From positions 124,001 through 188,000 of the forward strand of contig NZ_CAAHFB010000006.1 of assembly GCF_900880625.1 (NCBI RefSeq): DNA of 64,000 nucleotides. The letters run 5' to 3'. The notes beneath the pieces are model-generated. The model did no database searches and was not told where the DNA came from. It saw nothing but the letters and a program-made list of their open reading frames with translations. Below are positions 44,504 to 54,187 of this stretch, in pieces (position 1 is the first letter of the stretch; every line of letters starts with the position of its first letter). The stretch comes from Halorhabdus rudnickae (lineage in GTDB: Archaea; Halobacteriota; Halobacteria; Halobacteriales; Haloarculaceae). The position numbers and the translations under genes are program-made.

Positions 44504-45079
44504 TCACGCCCGTCGATCGTCGTCCACGTCGTCGACGTCCCGCGCCTCCCCGATATCGCGGACTTCTCCCCCACTACCCGGATCTGGCCCACCGGGACCA
44601 CCCGGACCGGATCCCCCGGGACCGTTCGACCCGCCAGCACCGCCGAGATTCATGTCTCCGTCCCCCGGAAAGCCGCCGATGTAGACCGAGCCAGTAGCGA
44701 AGCCGCCGGTCTTTTGCTCGATGTAGGGCGTGACGACCCACTTTTTCAGCGCGACGCGAACGGGATAGCGCGTCGGCGGCAAGACGAAGACGAAACCGAT
44801 GACGTCCGTCACGATCCCAGGGGTGAGCAGGAACGCCCCGGCGACCAGCAGGAGTGCGCCGTCGAGCAGTTCGTCGGTCGGTGGCTCGCCCTGGGCAGCT
44901 TTCCGTTGGATCTTCGCCAGGGTGTGGCGCCCCTCAGCGCGGACGAGCATCATCCCAACAAGCCCGGTCAGTACGACCAGCGCGACCGTCGGAAGGATGT
45001 CGATGATGCCCGCCACTGCCACGAGCAACAGCATGTCCAGCAGCGGGATGAGGAGCAACACCGCGATGAGCCGGAGCAT
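44504..45079 (-). CDS. FxsA-family membrane protein
   Basis: 191 aa from ATG at 45079 (an ATG at 45106 is in frame but leaves an atypical start). FxsA core: LRLIAVLLLIPLLDMLLLVA, VGMMLVRAEGRHTLAKIQRK, then ELLDGALLLVAGAFLLTPG and IVTDVIGFVFVLPPTR, with about four membrane segments. A C-terminal Gly/Pro/Asp-rich tail (residues 140-191) is an extension seen in many haloarchaeal members. In E. coli FxsA relieves F-exclusion of phage T7; the archaeal role is unknown. Confidence 0.87.
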   Translation of the reverse strand: MLRLIAVLLLIPLLDMLLLVAVAGIIDILPTVALVVLTGLVGMMLVRAEGRHTLAKIQRKAAQGEPPTDELLDGALLLVAGAFLLTPGIVTDVIGFVFVLPPTRYPVRVALKKWVVTPYIEQKTGGFATGSVYIGGFPGDGDMNLGGAGGSNGPGGSGPGGPGGPDPGSGGEVRDIGEARDVDDVDDDRRA

Positions 45080-45195
45080 ACCCGCCCGTACCGCCTGGGG
45101 CCCCAAACACTTTTCGAGGTGTCCCCCGTCCGGTTCGGGTGCTGTCGACCGGCTCGTCCGCCGGGCTTAGGTGGCTCGAGCCACGGACGTGACGT

Positions 45196-45525
45196 ATGGT
45201 TCTTGACTTCGAGGTCAGGACCCAGGATGCGCTATGGGCCGAACTGAGACGGGGGCTCGACCGCGCGCTCGCGCTGAAAACGTGGATCACAGACGCCGAT
45301 GACGGCGTGGTCTCGGAAGCGTTCGTTCGTCGGCACACGCGCTTCGAATCGGTGACTGCCTTTTGTGAGGCCTGCCCATGTGAATCGAATACAATCGGCG
45401 GGGTCCAGCGTCTCGCCGCCGGGGAACGCGACGCGTTCGTCGACCGGACAACCGACTTCGAGACGTGGCCGGCCATGAAAGAGAGCGCGGCAGTCGAGGA
45501 CATGGTTACGCTTCACAACGTCTAA
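45196..45525 (+). CDS. Hypothetical protein, 109 aa
   Basis: Starts MVLDFEVRTQDALWAELRRG and contains FCEACPCESNTIGG and ERDAFVDRTTDFETWPAMKE. The paired Cys residues could bind metal. Haloarchaeal composition with GC-rich third positions. A TTAGG box about 30 nt upstream could be the promoter. I do not recognise the family. Convergent with the phosphate transporter. Confidence 0.68.
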   Translation: MVLDFEVRTQDALWAELRRGLDRALALKTWITDADDGVVSEAFVRRHTRFESVTAFCEACPCESNTIGGVQRLAAGERDAFVDRTTDFETWPAMKESAAVEDMVTLHNV

Positions 45526-46734
45526 TTAACCCAGACCCGGGAGCGCAGCGAGCACGCGATAGAGCGCGAAGCTGATCGCGGCCCCGCCGACCATCGAGAC
45601 GATCCACGCAGCGACCGTATAACCCGTTTTCGTGGCCGAGACTCCGTCAGAACTCGAGGAGCCACCAACGAGACCGGCCCCGAGGATGCTCGATATCATC
45701 ACCTTATTGAACGAAATCGGGTACCCGAGGACGATCGCGGCCTGTGCGATGAGAAAGGCGGGGACGAACGCGGCGATCGACCGCTTGGGTCCGAGAGAAG
45801 CGTACTCGCGCGCGACGGCCTGGATGAGACGGGGCGAACGGAACCAGCCACCCAGTAAAATCCCAGTTCCGCCGAGTCCGAGCAGGACGATCGACGGGAG
45901 ACCGAGCGTCGACTCGAAGACTGGCTCTAAGGGGCCGGTCGCGAGTCCGACCTGCGAGCCGCCGCTGGTGAACACGACGACGAGCGCGAGGGCGATCAGC
46001 ATGCGATTGATCCCGGTCGTCACGTCGGCTCGAAGCTGCCAATAGGTCGCCGCGATGGTGCCGAGGGCGAGGACGATCGCGACGATAACGACCCCGTCAA
46101 CCCCGAACGCCCCCGAAGAGAGCTGCATCTGTCTGGCGATGACACCGGCGATAGACCCTTGACCGCCCTGTGGCGTCGGGAAGAAGGAAAGCCCGACGTT
46201 CGCGAGCGCGTAGCCGACGCCACCGGCTAAAAGCGGAATGCTCAGTGTATCCGCGACCCGCTCGTCGAGCAACAGCCACGCCAGGCCGTACGCGAGGACA
46301 GCTTCGACGATCGGGATCGCAAACCAGAACCCCAGAATCCGGGCGTAGGTCCCGATTGCGAACCCGCCGCCGAGCGCGACGCCGGCACCGATTGCCGCGC
46401 CAGTCACTGTAAACGCCGAAGGGATTGGATAGCCCCGCGAGTTCCCGATGGTGATCAGCGTGGCCGCGGTGAGGAGCGTCGCCGTAGCGGCCAGCGGGGT
46501 GATCGTCACGCCCGTCACGAGGCCGTGACCGATCGTCTCCGAGATACTCCCGCCCTGTGCGACGGCACCCAGCCCGGCGACGAGGCCAACGAGCAGTGCC
46601 CCACGAAGGGTCGATAACGCGTTCGCACCGACGGCCGGGGCGATCGGCGCGGAGTTGCTGTTGGCCCCGACGGTAAAGGACATGAAAAGCGACGCGACCA
46701 GCGCCACGGCGACGATCCCGATGACCGAGGACAT
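45526..46734 (-). CDS. Inorganic phosphate transporter, PiT family
   Basis: 402 aa, about ten membrane helices. The two PiT signature repeats are visible: VGANSNSAPIAPAVGANALS (residues 23-42) and SFNKVMISSILGAGLVGGSS near the C-terminus, with inverted-repeat symmetry. The family takes up phosphate (or sulfate) with H+ or Na+. A stand-alone gene with no PhoU beside it. Length and motifs are complete. Confidence 0.9.
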   Translation of the reverse strand: MSSVIGIVAVALVASLFMSFTVGANSNSAPIAPAVGANALSTLRGALLVGLVAGLGAVAQGGSISETIGHGLVTGVTITPLAATATLLTAATLITIGNSRGYPIPSAFTVTGAAIGAGVALGGGFAIGTYARILGFWFAIPIVEAVLAYGLAWLLLDERVADTLSIPLLAGGVGYALANVGLSFFPTPQGGQGSIAGVIARQMQLSSGAFGVDGVVIVAIVLALGTIAATYWQLRADVTTGINRMLIALALVVVFTSGGSQVGLATGPLEPVFESTLGLPSIVLLGLGGTGILLGGWFRSPRLIQAVAREYASLGPKRSIAAFVPAFLIAQAAIVLGYPISFNKVMISSILGAGLVGGSSSSDGVSATKTGYTVAAWIVSMVGGAAISFALYRVLAALPGLG

Positions 46735-46935
46735 CGATGACTTGCTCGGCCGGTCCGTCTCCGGAGTCCTAAACCATCCGATCGCGCTCCGTCGAGTCGG
46801 GGACCTGTACGCGAAAGCAGACCGTATCGTCTCCCAGCCGTGCCAGCGGGTGAGACGACGGATTGCCTGCCGACGTAGATCAGTGATCTCCGAGTGAAAC
46901 GACGAAGACCGAACCGACGGAGCGAACAGTCCGCG

Positions 46936-47919
46936 TTACAGTCCGCCGGCACCGTTCGTCCGCGGTTCGGGATTGCCCGCCGGCCCCTCGCCAGCGCCGT
47001 CGATCTCCGCCTTTAGATCGGAGAAGCGAGCGAGCCGCTCGGCGTGGGCGTTGTGCTGGTGGATCGATTCGTCGTTGGATTGTTCCATCCGGACCACGGC
47101 GTCGTCGTCCATCTCGGGGAAGCGATCGACGACGCCCTCGGCCATCGACCGGACGCAGTCCTCGACGAACTTGGCGTCTGAGTGGGCCTCGTAGGTCATG
47201 TGGTCCTCGTCGGGTCGCTTCGCGAGGTTGTAAATCCGGGCGCTCATCGACTCGCGAGCGATCTCGATGAGGTTCCGGAGATCGACACCGGGCGAGCCAT
47301 CACACTCGACGGTGAGCGTCGCGTGACCGCGCTGGGAGTGGCCCGGCTGGGGGACTTCTTCGAGGAATTCCTCGACCGTTTCCTCCTCGACGCCCAGATC
47401 GAAGAGCGTCTCGCGGGCGCGGGCCTCGCTCATCCCCTGCGAGCAGGGACAGACCGTCATGCCGGTGACGCGGGCACCGATCTCCTCGCGCGTGCCCTCC
47501 TCGGTCGCGGTCGCGCTCGCGACGATGTCGGCGGTGCTCTGGGTCGGCTTGTCCGTCGCTGGCGTTTGGTCGCGGCTGACGTACTCCGCATCCATCCGAA
47601 CCTCCGCCCGGTCGGTATAGTCGTGCTTCGAAAGCAGTCGCTCGGCGGCGTCGCCACAGACGTCCTCGACGCGGTAGTTCGTCTCCTCGACGGCCGTCTC
47701 TAAGGTCTCGTCGACGACCTCCATGTTCCGGCTCATGTCAGCACCCTTTCGCCAGTCCGGCAGGTCGACGAAGACGTCGAATTCGGCCATCAGGACGATC
47801 GGGCGGCGATCCTCGCGGGCGATCTTCAGCAACTTCTCGACGCCGGTGACGCCAACGCGGTTCAACCCGACGGTGACGTCCGGACTGTCTGCCTGCGTGT
47901 CCGGAAGTTGGTGACTCAT
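46936..47919 (-). CDS. mptA: GTP cyclohydrolase MptA (FolE2 family)
   Basis: 327 aa. Opens the GTP ring in the archaeal pterin pathway (tetrahydromethanopterin or tetrahydrofolate synthesis). Motifs: [18 protein letters not shown] at the N-terminus, [20 protein letters not shown] with the metal-binding Cys, and [15 protein letters not shown]. The C-terminus is Gly/Pro/Asn-rich. Single gene; the rest of the pathway is not in the window. Confidence 0.93.
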   Translation of the reverse strand: MSHQLPDTQADSPDVTVGLNRVGVTGVEKLLKIAREDRRPIVLMAEFDVFVDLPDWRKGADMSRNMEVVDETLETAVEETNYRVEDVCGDAAERLLSKHDYTDRAEVRMDAEYVSRDQTPATDKPTQSTADIVASATATEEGTREEIGARVTGMTVCPCSQGMSEARARETLFDLGVEEETVEEFLEEVPQPGHSQRGHATLTVECDGSPGVDLRNLIEIARESMSARIYNLAKRPDEDHMTYEAHSDAKFVEDCVRSMAEGVVDRFPEMDDDAVVRMEQSNDESIHQHNAHAERLARFSDLKAEIDGAGEGPAGNPEPRTNGAGGL

Positions 47920-48076
47920 TCGCCTCGTTGTAGGGTTGAATCGCGGTTAGGGCTTACGGAAGGGGTGGTGCTGGCCACGCATCTGACTCCCGCCGTTAGT
48001 CGCCTGTCGGTAGAGAGCAACGTCCCACATCTCCGTTAGGAGACCGGAACGCCGACGGAGATTCGATCAGTAGATA

Positions 48077-48487
48077 TCAATTCCGGGCCCACTCGATTGC
48101 CGCATCGGTTTCCTCCAGGTCGAAGGCCTCGACAGTGAGACCCTCGACATCTACCGTCGTCTTCATCGTCAGTTTCTTCGTGCCATCGGCGACGACTGCC
48201 CAGCGAGTAACGCCGTGATCGACGCTCGCGAGTGCAGACTGCCGCAGGTTTTCCTGCCCCTCCTTCGAGTACGGTTCGCTAGATCGGAGGATCGTCACGT
48301 GGGAATCGGTGTCGGATCGTTCCAGCAAATCGGTGAACGCTGCGACCATCTTGTCGCTCTCCGGACCAGTCAACTCCGTCGCTTCCGGGAATTCACCGAT
48401 GATAACGCCATCGTCGGCGTAGAACTCCCAGTCTGCGCTTTTCTGGGTTGCCATGCGGATCGTAATATCCGTGGGAGGCACATCCAT
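48077..48487 (-). CDS. Hypothetical protein, SpoIIAA/STAS-like pattern
   Basis: 136 aa (or 124 from the Met at 48451). WEFYADDGVIIGEFPEATEL, AAFTDLLERSDTDSHVTILR and DHGVTRWAVVADGTKKLTMK show alternating strands and helices like SpoIIAA/STAS-fold proteins; this is only a structural impression. No membrane segment. Single gene. Confidence 0.68.
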   Translation of the reverse strand: MDVPPTDITIRMATQKSADWEFYADDGVIIGEFPEATELTGPESDKMVAAFTDLLERSDTDSHVTILRSSEPYSKEGQENLRQSALASVDHGVTRWAVVADGTKKLTMKTTVDVEGLTVEAFDLEETDAAIEWARN

Positions 48488-48550
48488 CGTCTACCCAATA
48501 GATGGGGTATACAGGGATCGATAATGGGTCCGCAGTCCTGTCGGTCGTCC

Positions 48551-49231
48551 TCAGGGGACGACGCCGACGGTCAACAGCGTGCCGTGCTCGCGGTAGTGTT
48601 CGACCATCGCGTCCCTGGACTCCCAGTCCTCCGTCGGGAACGCATCGGCGGGTGGAATCTCGACTTCCTCGTCGGGAATACGGTCCTGCTCGGCGACGTG
48701 AAAGCCCGCCTCCCGGAAGGCCTCGCGGTACTCCGCCCGTGACCAGCGAGTCATCTCGATGTCGACATACTCGTCCCACTCGGCCGTGTGTGGGTTATCG
48801 GCGACGTAGTCGACCGCACAATAGAACGTCCCGCCCGACCCCAGGACGCGGTGGAGTTCCCGGAGGGCGTCGACTGGATTGCCCGCATAGTAGATAGCCT
48901 CCATCGAGAAGGCGTGATCGACGCTGTCGGTCTCGAAGGGCAGAGACTCGAAGTCCCCGACCATGAATCCCACACGGGAGTCTTCGGTGTAAGAACTGGC
49001 GTTATTGGCCATCTGCACCGCTCCGTCCAGGCCGTAGGCCCGACCGGCACCGCCAACGCCTCGCAGGGCGCGGGCGGCGTAACCGCTGCCACAACCCAGA
49101 TCCAGTACCACGTCGCCGTCCTCGACGGGCATGCGCTCTAAGGCGTGTTTGGCGGTGTGCCAGTGGCGTTGTTCCATCCCCTGGTCGCGGCCGTCTTCGG
49201 CCCACTCGTCGAAGGCGTCGCTGACGCTCAT
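48551..49231 (-). CDS. Class I SAM-dependent methyltransferase
   Basis: 226 aa. SAM motif I VVLDLGCGSGYAARAL (about residues 41-56), motif II AYGLDGAVQM, and post-motif VGDFESLPFETDSVDHAFSM, followed by ALRELHRVLGSGGTFYCAVD. Fold and layout of the methyltransferase type 11 (UbiE/COQ5-like) group. Substrate unknown. Confidence 0.88.
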   Translation of the reverse strand: MSVSDAFDEWAEDGRDQGMEQRHWHTAKHALERMPVEDGDVVLDLGCGSGYAARALRGVGGAGRAYGLDGAVQMANNASSYTEDSRVGFMVGDFESLPFETDSVDHAFSMEAIYYAGNPVDALRELHRVLGSGGTFYCAVDYVADNPHTAEWDEYVDIEMTRWSRAEYREAFREAGFHVAEQDRIPDEEVEIPPADAFPTEDWESRDAMVEHYREHGTLLTVGVVP

Positions 49232-49331
49232 ATCTCCCCTCGGGACGGGGTGACCAAAACCAGTTCGTCTTCGTCCGGAAATTCAGTCTTCGTCCGGAAA
49301 GATTCAACCGGCTCGCCCGCGGAGGAGACCC

Positions 49332-49754
49332 ATGGCACGGCGAAGGCGCTACCGGCTCGCGGACACGGCCCAGCAGATCGTCGGCGGGTTCCTGCTGGCG
49401 GGGCCGTTCGTCGTCACCGAAGAGGTGTGGGGCCTGGCCGGGGAAATGACGATCTGGCACGGGATGGCGACGGCGATCCTCGTCGCCATCATCGGGTACG
49501 GCGCGCTCTACCAGGCCGACGACGGCCGCGATCCCGACACCGAGGCGGAGGTGGCGGGCCTGCCCGTGCGGTTTCTCTCCCTGCTCGGTGTCGCGTTCGG
49601 ATCGGTCGCGGTGCTGGCGTTGCTGTTGAACGCGCCGGCGTCGTTCCTCAGTGGCGAGAGGACGGCCACCCAGGTCGCGACCACGCTCAAGGTGATCAGC
49701 GTGGGCGCGATTTTCAGCGTCGTCGGGGCCGCGACGGCCGATAGCATCTTCTGA
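49332..49754 (+). CDS. DUF2391-type integral membrane protein
   Basis: 140 aa with four membrane helices (about 16-36, 41-62, 78-100 and 116-136). QQIVGGFLLAGPFVVTEEVW is the family signature as I remember it. Function unknown. It is divergent from the methyltransferase and precedes the next gene by 53 bp. Confidence 0.8.
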   Translation: MARRRRYRLADTAQQIVGGFLLAGPFVVTEEVWGLAGEMTIWHGMATAILVAIIGYGALYQADDGRDPDTEAEVAGLPVRFLSLLGVAFGSVAVLALLLNAPASFLSGERTATQVATTLKVISVGAIFSVVGAATADSIF

Positions 49755-49807
49755 ATCGAATCGAGCCAGCATGCTTAAGAGTTAGCCAATCCCCTCTCAG
49801 GACAGAG

Positions 49808-50386
49808 ATGGACTACGCGCTAGCGGTCGACGGTGCACCGGAAACGATCCCGGCCGGGACGGGCGTGCTGTTGGTCCACCCAAGTACCGCCGAGACCGAC
49901 CGCGTCGACACCGATTTCCTCAAAACCGATACCGACCGATTTCTGGTCATCTCCACGCGGACGAGCGCGCGGGAGGTCACCCAGAAGCTCGAACACTACG
50001 AGGTCGAAGAGTCGAAAGCCACGATCCTGGACGCCCTCTCTGTCGAACGCGGATACACCCGTCGCCAAAGTGACGACGTCAGGTACGTCTCCGCACCCGA
50101 CGATCTGGATGGGATCGTCGAGCAGACCCGTCAGTTCCTCAAGGAAACGGAGGGCAGGCGGCGGATCAGTTTGGATTCGCTGACTGAGTTGATCTATTAC
50201 ACCGACGTCGAACGGACGATTGGGGCCGCCGAAGAACTCCTGGCCCTCCTGGGCGAACACGACGCTGTCGGCCTCTTTCACCTGGCCGGCGGCGTCCACG
50301 ACGAGGAGGTCGTCTCCGAGTTCCGCGAGCGATTCAACGGCGTGGTGGACCTCGATCCCGACGGAACGACGACAGCCACGTTCTGA
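49808..50386 (+). CDS. KaiC/RecA-fold-like protein lacking a P-loop (DUF7090-type)
   Basis: 192 aa. The sequence alternates strands and helices: TGVLLVHPSTAETDRVDTDF, DRFLVISTRTSAREVTQKLE, ISLDSLTELIYYTDVERTIG and HDAVGLFHLAGGVHDEEVVS. These resemble the core of RecA/KaiC-like proteins, but there is no GKT/S motif at the expected place after strand 1, so ATP hydrolysis is unlikely. A CTTAAGA box 31 nt upstream gives a likely promoter. The role is unknown. Confidence 0.7.
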   Translation: MDYALAVDGAPETIPAGTGVLLVHPSTAETDRVDTDFLKTDTDRFLVISTRTSAREVTQKLEHYEVEESKATILDALSVERGYTRRQSDDVRYVSAPDDLDGIVEQTRQFLKETEGRRRISLDSLTELIYYTDVERTIGAAEELLALLGEHDAVGLFHLAGGVHDEEVVSEFRERFNGVVDLDPDGTTTATF

Positions 50387-50556
50387 ACACCGGGATCGTG
50401 GACGGACCGCCGAAGCATCGAATCCCGTCCGATTCTGTCCTGAGACTGGCGAAATGAGAGATGTGAACGTCCGCTTATTGCTAACAATACCCGTGACACA
50501 ATACCACATTCACTATCACCAATAGTTAAGGTTCGGGACATACACAGAACGTATGT

Positions 50557-50715
50557 ATGCCGGAATGCCAGAACTGCGGTTCGTTCGTAACCGCTGCATA
50601 CGCTCGTGTTTTCACGCCCAACGGTGTGGACCAACCGCGGGTGTGTCCCCAGTGTGAGGACAAGATACGCGACGGCGCGGACGTCAGGGAAGCGCGCTCG
50701 ACGCGGCGAGGGTAG
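50557..50715 (+). CDS. Small zinc-ribbon protein, 52 aa (DUF7563-type)
   Basis: Reads MPECQNCGSFVTAAYARVFT then DQPRVCPQCEDKIRDGADVR, a C-x2-C ... C-x2-C ribbon. A TAGTTAAGG box (50523-50531) places a leaderless start here. A related gene is at 54188. Such proteins are common in haloarchaea and have no assigned function. Confidence 0.78.
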   Translation: MPECQNCGSFVTAAYARVFTPNGVDQPRVCPQCEDKIRDGADVREARSTRRG

Positions 50716-50754
50716 ACCGGCGATCAATATCCCGATCCGATGGGAGCCCTCCCG

Positions 50755-52059
50755 TCACGGGAGTGCGTCCGTGACGATCCCGCTTGCCTCTTCGAATATC
50801 ACCCGGGCGCGTGCCGGCTCCCGGGCTTCTGCCGTAATACGTATCAGCGGCTGTGTTCCGCTCGCACGGACGAGAAACCAGCCGTCACCGAGATCCACGC
50901 GCACGCCGTCAAGCGTCGTGACGTCCTCGTAGGTCGGTCGGACCTGCTCGCGGACGCGTTCCATCACCGCAGCTTTCTCCTCGACCTCGACGCTGTCGCG
51001 CTGGATCGGATAGCGCTCGACCTCGGCAACCCGCTCGCTGAGGGGTCGCTCGGCGACGAGTTCGACAAGTTTCGCGGCTGCGAGTGGACCGTCCGGGCAC
51101 AGCGCCACGTCCGGCCAGATCCAGGCGCCGCTTGGCTCGCCGCCAAAGACCACGTCCGGGTCGCTGGCTCGCTCGGCGACGTAGACGTCACCGACTCGCG
51201 TCCGCTCGACGGCGATGTCCTCGCGGGCGAGGTAATCGTCGACCGCGAGGCTGGTGTTCAGCGGTGCGGCGATCTTCTCGCCCGGTTGGGCTGCCTCACG
51301 TGCCAAAATCGCCAGTAACGTGTCGCCGCTGACGAACTCGCCGTTCTCGGTGGCCGCACGCATCCGGTCGGCGTCGCCATCGTGGGCGATCCCGACGACC
51401 CCCGACTCGCCAGCGAGTGACGCCAGCGACTGGCAGTGTTCGGCAGTTGGTTCGCTCAGTCGACCCGGGAACGAGCCGTCGGGCTGGGCGTTCAACGTCT
51501 CGAAGTCACAGCCCAGCGCCGAGAGCGCCCTGGCACTGACGCCGCCGGCACCGTTGCCCAGATCCAGGACGACTTCGGGTGGATCAGCCACGTCGACGGC
51601 GTCGAGAATGGCTTGGACGTGTTCGGAAGTGGCATCACGACGCTCGCAGTCGCCGATCGCGTCCCACGGTCGCAAGTCCGTGACGCCGTCGTCGATCCGC
51701 CGAGCGAGTTCCTCCTGGCGCGGCGCGTCGAACGCTTGAGTCGTCGGTTGCCAGAGTTTGATCCCGTTGTCGGGCGGTGGGTTATGTGAGGCCGTGACCA
51801 CAGCGCCGGCGTCGGCTCCCTCCCAGCGGACTGCCCTGGCGACCGTCGGCGTCGCCGCCAGCCCGAGGTCGATCACGTCGGTTCCGGACTCCCTGAGACT
51901 GGCAGTGAGTACGTCCAGCAGGACTTCACCGCTCTCCCGTGGGTCACGGCCGACGACCACCCGATCCGCCTCGACGCCAAGTGCGCGTCCGACCCGCAAT
52001 GCCAGCTCGGCAGTGATCGTCTCGCCGACCGGCCCGCGAATGCCGCTCGTTCCGAACAT
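50755..52059 (-). CDS. Phosphoglucosamine/phosphohexomutase (GlmM-like)
   Basis: 434-aa alpha-D-phosphohexomutase. Catalytic phosphoserine Ser91 is in TASHNPPPDNGIK; the Mg loop DGDADR (227-232) and sugar-specificity loop FGGEPSGAW are present, and the C-terminal phosphate-binding RASGTQPLIRI is conserved. It interconverts sugar 6- and 1-phosphates (glucosamine, mannose or glucose), feeding nucleotide-sugar and glycan synthesis; the precise sugar cannot be told. Start ATG gives the standard FGTSGIRG opening. Confidence 0.92.
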   Translation of the reverse strand: MFGTSGIRGPVGETITAELALRVGRALGVEADRVVVGRDPRESGEVLLDVLTASLRESGTDVIDLGLAATPTVARAVRWEGADAGAVVTASHNPPPDNGIKLWQPTTQAFDAPRQEELARRIDDGVTDLRPWDAIGDCERRDATSEHVQAILDAVDVADPPEVVLDLGNGAGGVSARALSALGCDFETLNAQPDGSFPGRLSEPTAEHCQSLASLAGESGVVGIAHDGDADRMRAATENGEFVSGDTLLAILAREAAQPGEKIAAPLNTSLAVDDYLAREDIAVERTRVGDVYVAERASDPDVVFGGEPSGAWIWPDVALCPDGPLAAAKLVELVAERPLSERVAEVERYPIQRDSVEVEEKAAVMERVREQVRPTYEDVTTLDGVRVDLGDGWFLVRASGTQPLIRITAEAREPARARVIFEEASGIVTDALP

Positions 52060-52125
52060 AGCGGACCCTCGGCGACTGGATACAAAAATCGCCCGTCGTT
52101 TCCGGGGCCGATGACCGCTCGACGT

Positions 52126-52833
52126 CTAGCGCCACTTGTCGGTGTCGGCTTCCTCGCCGAGTTCCCCTTTCGCCTGCCGTGAAGCTGGCCAGAGTACCAA
52201 CATCACCATACAGACATAAAAGAGACCGACGATCACGAGGACTGCTGTCCCCGGAACGCCGCCGACTGCCGCTGTGCCGACCGGCCCCTTCGTAGAGTCA
52301 GCGAAGACAGTCAGCCGGATGATCCAGGCGGCAAGCAGTACCGAGAGCAGGGGGGCATATACACGCCGGAGTCGGCGCGCGATCGCCTCTCTGGCCGGCG
52401 TCTTGATGGTTGGCTCCCGCAGGTCCTCGCTCAACAGTTCCCGCCAGTCGGGTTGCTCGGCGCCCTCCGGATCGAGCGCGTTGGCGAAGACGTTCTCCTC
52501 GAAGAGACGCACCCGGGATCGCCAGACATCGTAGATACGATATCGACGTGCCTCGATCCCCAGGAAGACGACCATCATCCCCATGCCGACCAGCAGGACG
52601 TAATGCGGTCGCGAGTCGCCCGAGAACGCCCACGTGAGCAGCGTCGCCGTCAGTACGACCGCCCAGTTGGTAGTCCGGTCGATCCGCGTCCGCCAGGCGG
52701 TCGTCCGTCCGAGTTCGCCGCGGTAGGCGTGGCCCATCAACGAGAGGAAGTCCGACCGGTCGGTCGCTGCCTCCCCGGCGACCTCCCGTTCTGCCGGCGA
52801 TTCCGGGTCGAAATCTTCAGGTGGCGTTGCCAT
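52126..52833 (-). CDS. DUF2270-type membrane protein
   Basis: 235 aa from the Met at 52833 (the open frame extends to 52881). SDFLSLMGHAYRGELGRTTA and WRTRIDRTTNWAVVLTATLL, then IEARRYRIYDVWRSRVRLFE and NVFANALDP, match the family as I know it. About four membrane helices in two pairs (about 74-110 and 175-220). Function unknown. Confidence 0.85.
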   Translation of the reverse strand: MATPPEDFDPESPAEREVAGEAATDRSDFLSLMGHAYRGELGRTTAWRTRIDRTTNWAVVLTATLLTWAFSGDSRPHYVLLVGMGMMVVFLGIEARRYRIYDVWRSRVRLFEENVFANALDPEGAEQPDWRELLSEDLREPTIKTPAREAIARRLRRVYAPLLSVLLAAWIIRLTVFADSTKGPVGTAAVGGVPGTAVLVIVGLFYVCMVMLVLWPASRQAKGELGEEADTDKWR

Positions 52834-52944
52834 GGGTGCCGTTTCACCGGAAGACTGGTAAAACCGACTGCCGGGGGACACCGATCGATCCCGATAGTTG
52901 CCACTAGGGACTGTAGCAGCCGAAAAACCGAGACAGCTCGCGGC

Positions 52945-53112
52945 TTACAGGTCGCGCGGCTGGACGGTCTTGCGGTCGTTCTCCTCGGCGCGTCGGGCGG
53001 CGTCCTCGAGCAGTTCCTCGACTTCCTCGTCGAGGGCACCGTAGAAGTCCGAGGCGACGTTCATATCATCGAGCGCTTCCTTGACGGCGGCTTTGACGAT
53101 TAGGTCTGCCAT
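52945..53112 (-). CDS. Single histone-fold protein (DUF1931-like), 55 aa
   Basis: Reads MADLIVKAAVKEALDDMNVA then LDEEVEELLEDAARRAEEND and ends KTVQPRDL, the helix-strand-helix pattern of a histone fold (VKAAVKEAL, VEELLEDAARRAEENDRKTV, then P-x-D). This matches DUF1931 proteins of haloarchaea, structurally related to archaeal histones. It is acidic, so DNA compaction is not assured. The start at 53112 is the only suitable ATG. Confidence 0.78.
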   Translation of the reverse strand: MADLIVKAAVKEALDDMNVASDFYGALDEEVEELLEDAARRAEENDRKTVQPRDL

Positions 53113-53341
53113 ACAGGGATGTGTTCCGATGGGTTGTTTATAAACGTTCCCAATTCCATCCGCTCTCGGCGGGGCTGAAGGGGGTCTGAGCCGGGGAGAC
53201 GGTTCGTCGATCGTCCGAACGACCCGTACGACCGGCGAGACTGAGAAGTGACCAACGATACGTGGTTGATGCTCTCACAGAGGTCGACGGCGGCGACGCC
53301 CGGCACCGATCAATGGGTAAGAGTAGCTCCGACTCTGACGG

Positions 53342-54121
53342 ATGCGCATGCGTGAAACTCTCGAAGCCCTGGCCGCGGGTGAACTGAGTGTCGCGGCCGC
53401 ACAGGCCCGACTGGCCGGCTACGCCGACAACGACGGCGGACGCTTCGACGCCGCCCGGCGATCCCGGGCCGGCGTCCCGGAGGCGATCCTGGGCGACGGC
53501 AAGACGCCAATGGAAGTCGCATCGCTGGCCGCGACGGCGGTCGAGACCACCGGTCGAGCGATCGCGACCCGGATCGACGACGAGCAGGTAGCGGCGATCC
53601 GCCGCCGACTCGACGGGGACCATCCCGAGGCAACGCTCCGGTGGAACGACCGCTCGAACGTCCTGGTCGCGCACGGTCCGAACTTCGAGCCGCCGCACCT
53701 GGACGCGACCATCGGCGTCGTCACCGCGGGGACTTCCGACGCCGTGCCCGCCGGTGAGGCGGTCGCGATCGCCGGCGAGATGGGTGCACGAATCTACCGT
53801 CTCGAGGATGTGGGCGTGGCGAGCATCGCCCGTTTGCTCGACCGACTCGAAGAACTCCGGGAGCTGGACGTGGTGATCGTCGCCGCCGGCCGGGAAGGGG
53901 CACTCCCGACTGTCGTCGCCGGACTGCTCGATATGCCGGTGATGGGTCTGCCGGTCTCGACGGGCTACGGTCACGGCGGCGAGGGCGAGGCGGCGCTGTC
54001 GGGGATGTTACAGTCCTGTACGGCGCTGTCGGTCGTCAACGTCGACGCCGGCTTCACCGCTGGCGCCCAGGCTGGCCTCATCGCTCGTCGAATCGACGCG
54101 GCCCGCGGCAATACTTCGTAG
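53342..54121 (+). CDS. larB: LarB-like carboxylase (nickel-pincer cofactor pathway)
   Basis: 259 aa. LarB carboxylates and hydrolyses nicotinic acid adenine dinucleotide in synthesis of the nickel pincer cofactor; it is related to PurE. Motifs: TIGVVTAGTSDAVPAGEAVA, VVIVAAGREGALPTVVAGLL, PVMGLPVSTGYGHGGEGEAA and SVVNVDAGFTAGAQAG. LarC and LarE partners are not in the window. The N-terminal helical part (TLEALAAGELSVAAAQARLA) is usual for LarB. Confidence 0.9.
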   Translation: MRMRETLEALAAGELSVAAAQARLAGYADNDGGRFDAARRSRAGVPEAILGDGKTPMEVASLAATAVETTGRAIATRIDDEQVAAIRRRLDGDHPEATLRWNDRSNVLVAHGPNFEPPHLDATIGVVTAGTSDAVPAGEAVAIAGEMGARIYRLEDVGVASIARLLDRLEELRELDVVIVAAGREGALPTVVAGLLDMPVMGLPVSTGYGHGGEGEAALSGMLQSCTALSVVNVDAGFTAGAQAGLIARRIDAARGNTS

Positions 54122-54187
54122 GGACCGACCGTTCATGTGGATTGATCACGTATCTCATGTGTTAGCCTTCGCGGCTGACGGTGCCCA

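Noticed and set aside
44239-44640. 133-codon minus-strand open frame across tRNA-Ile
   Set aside because: It reads through a certain tRNA and repetitive filler.
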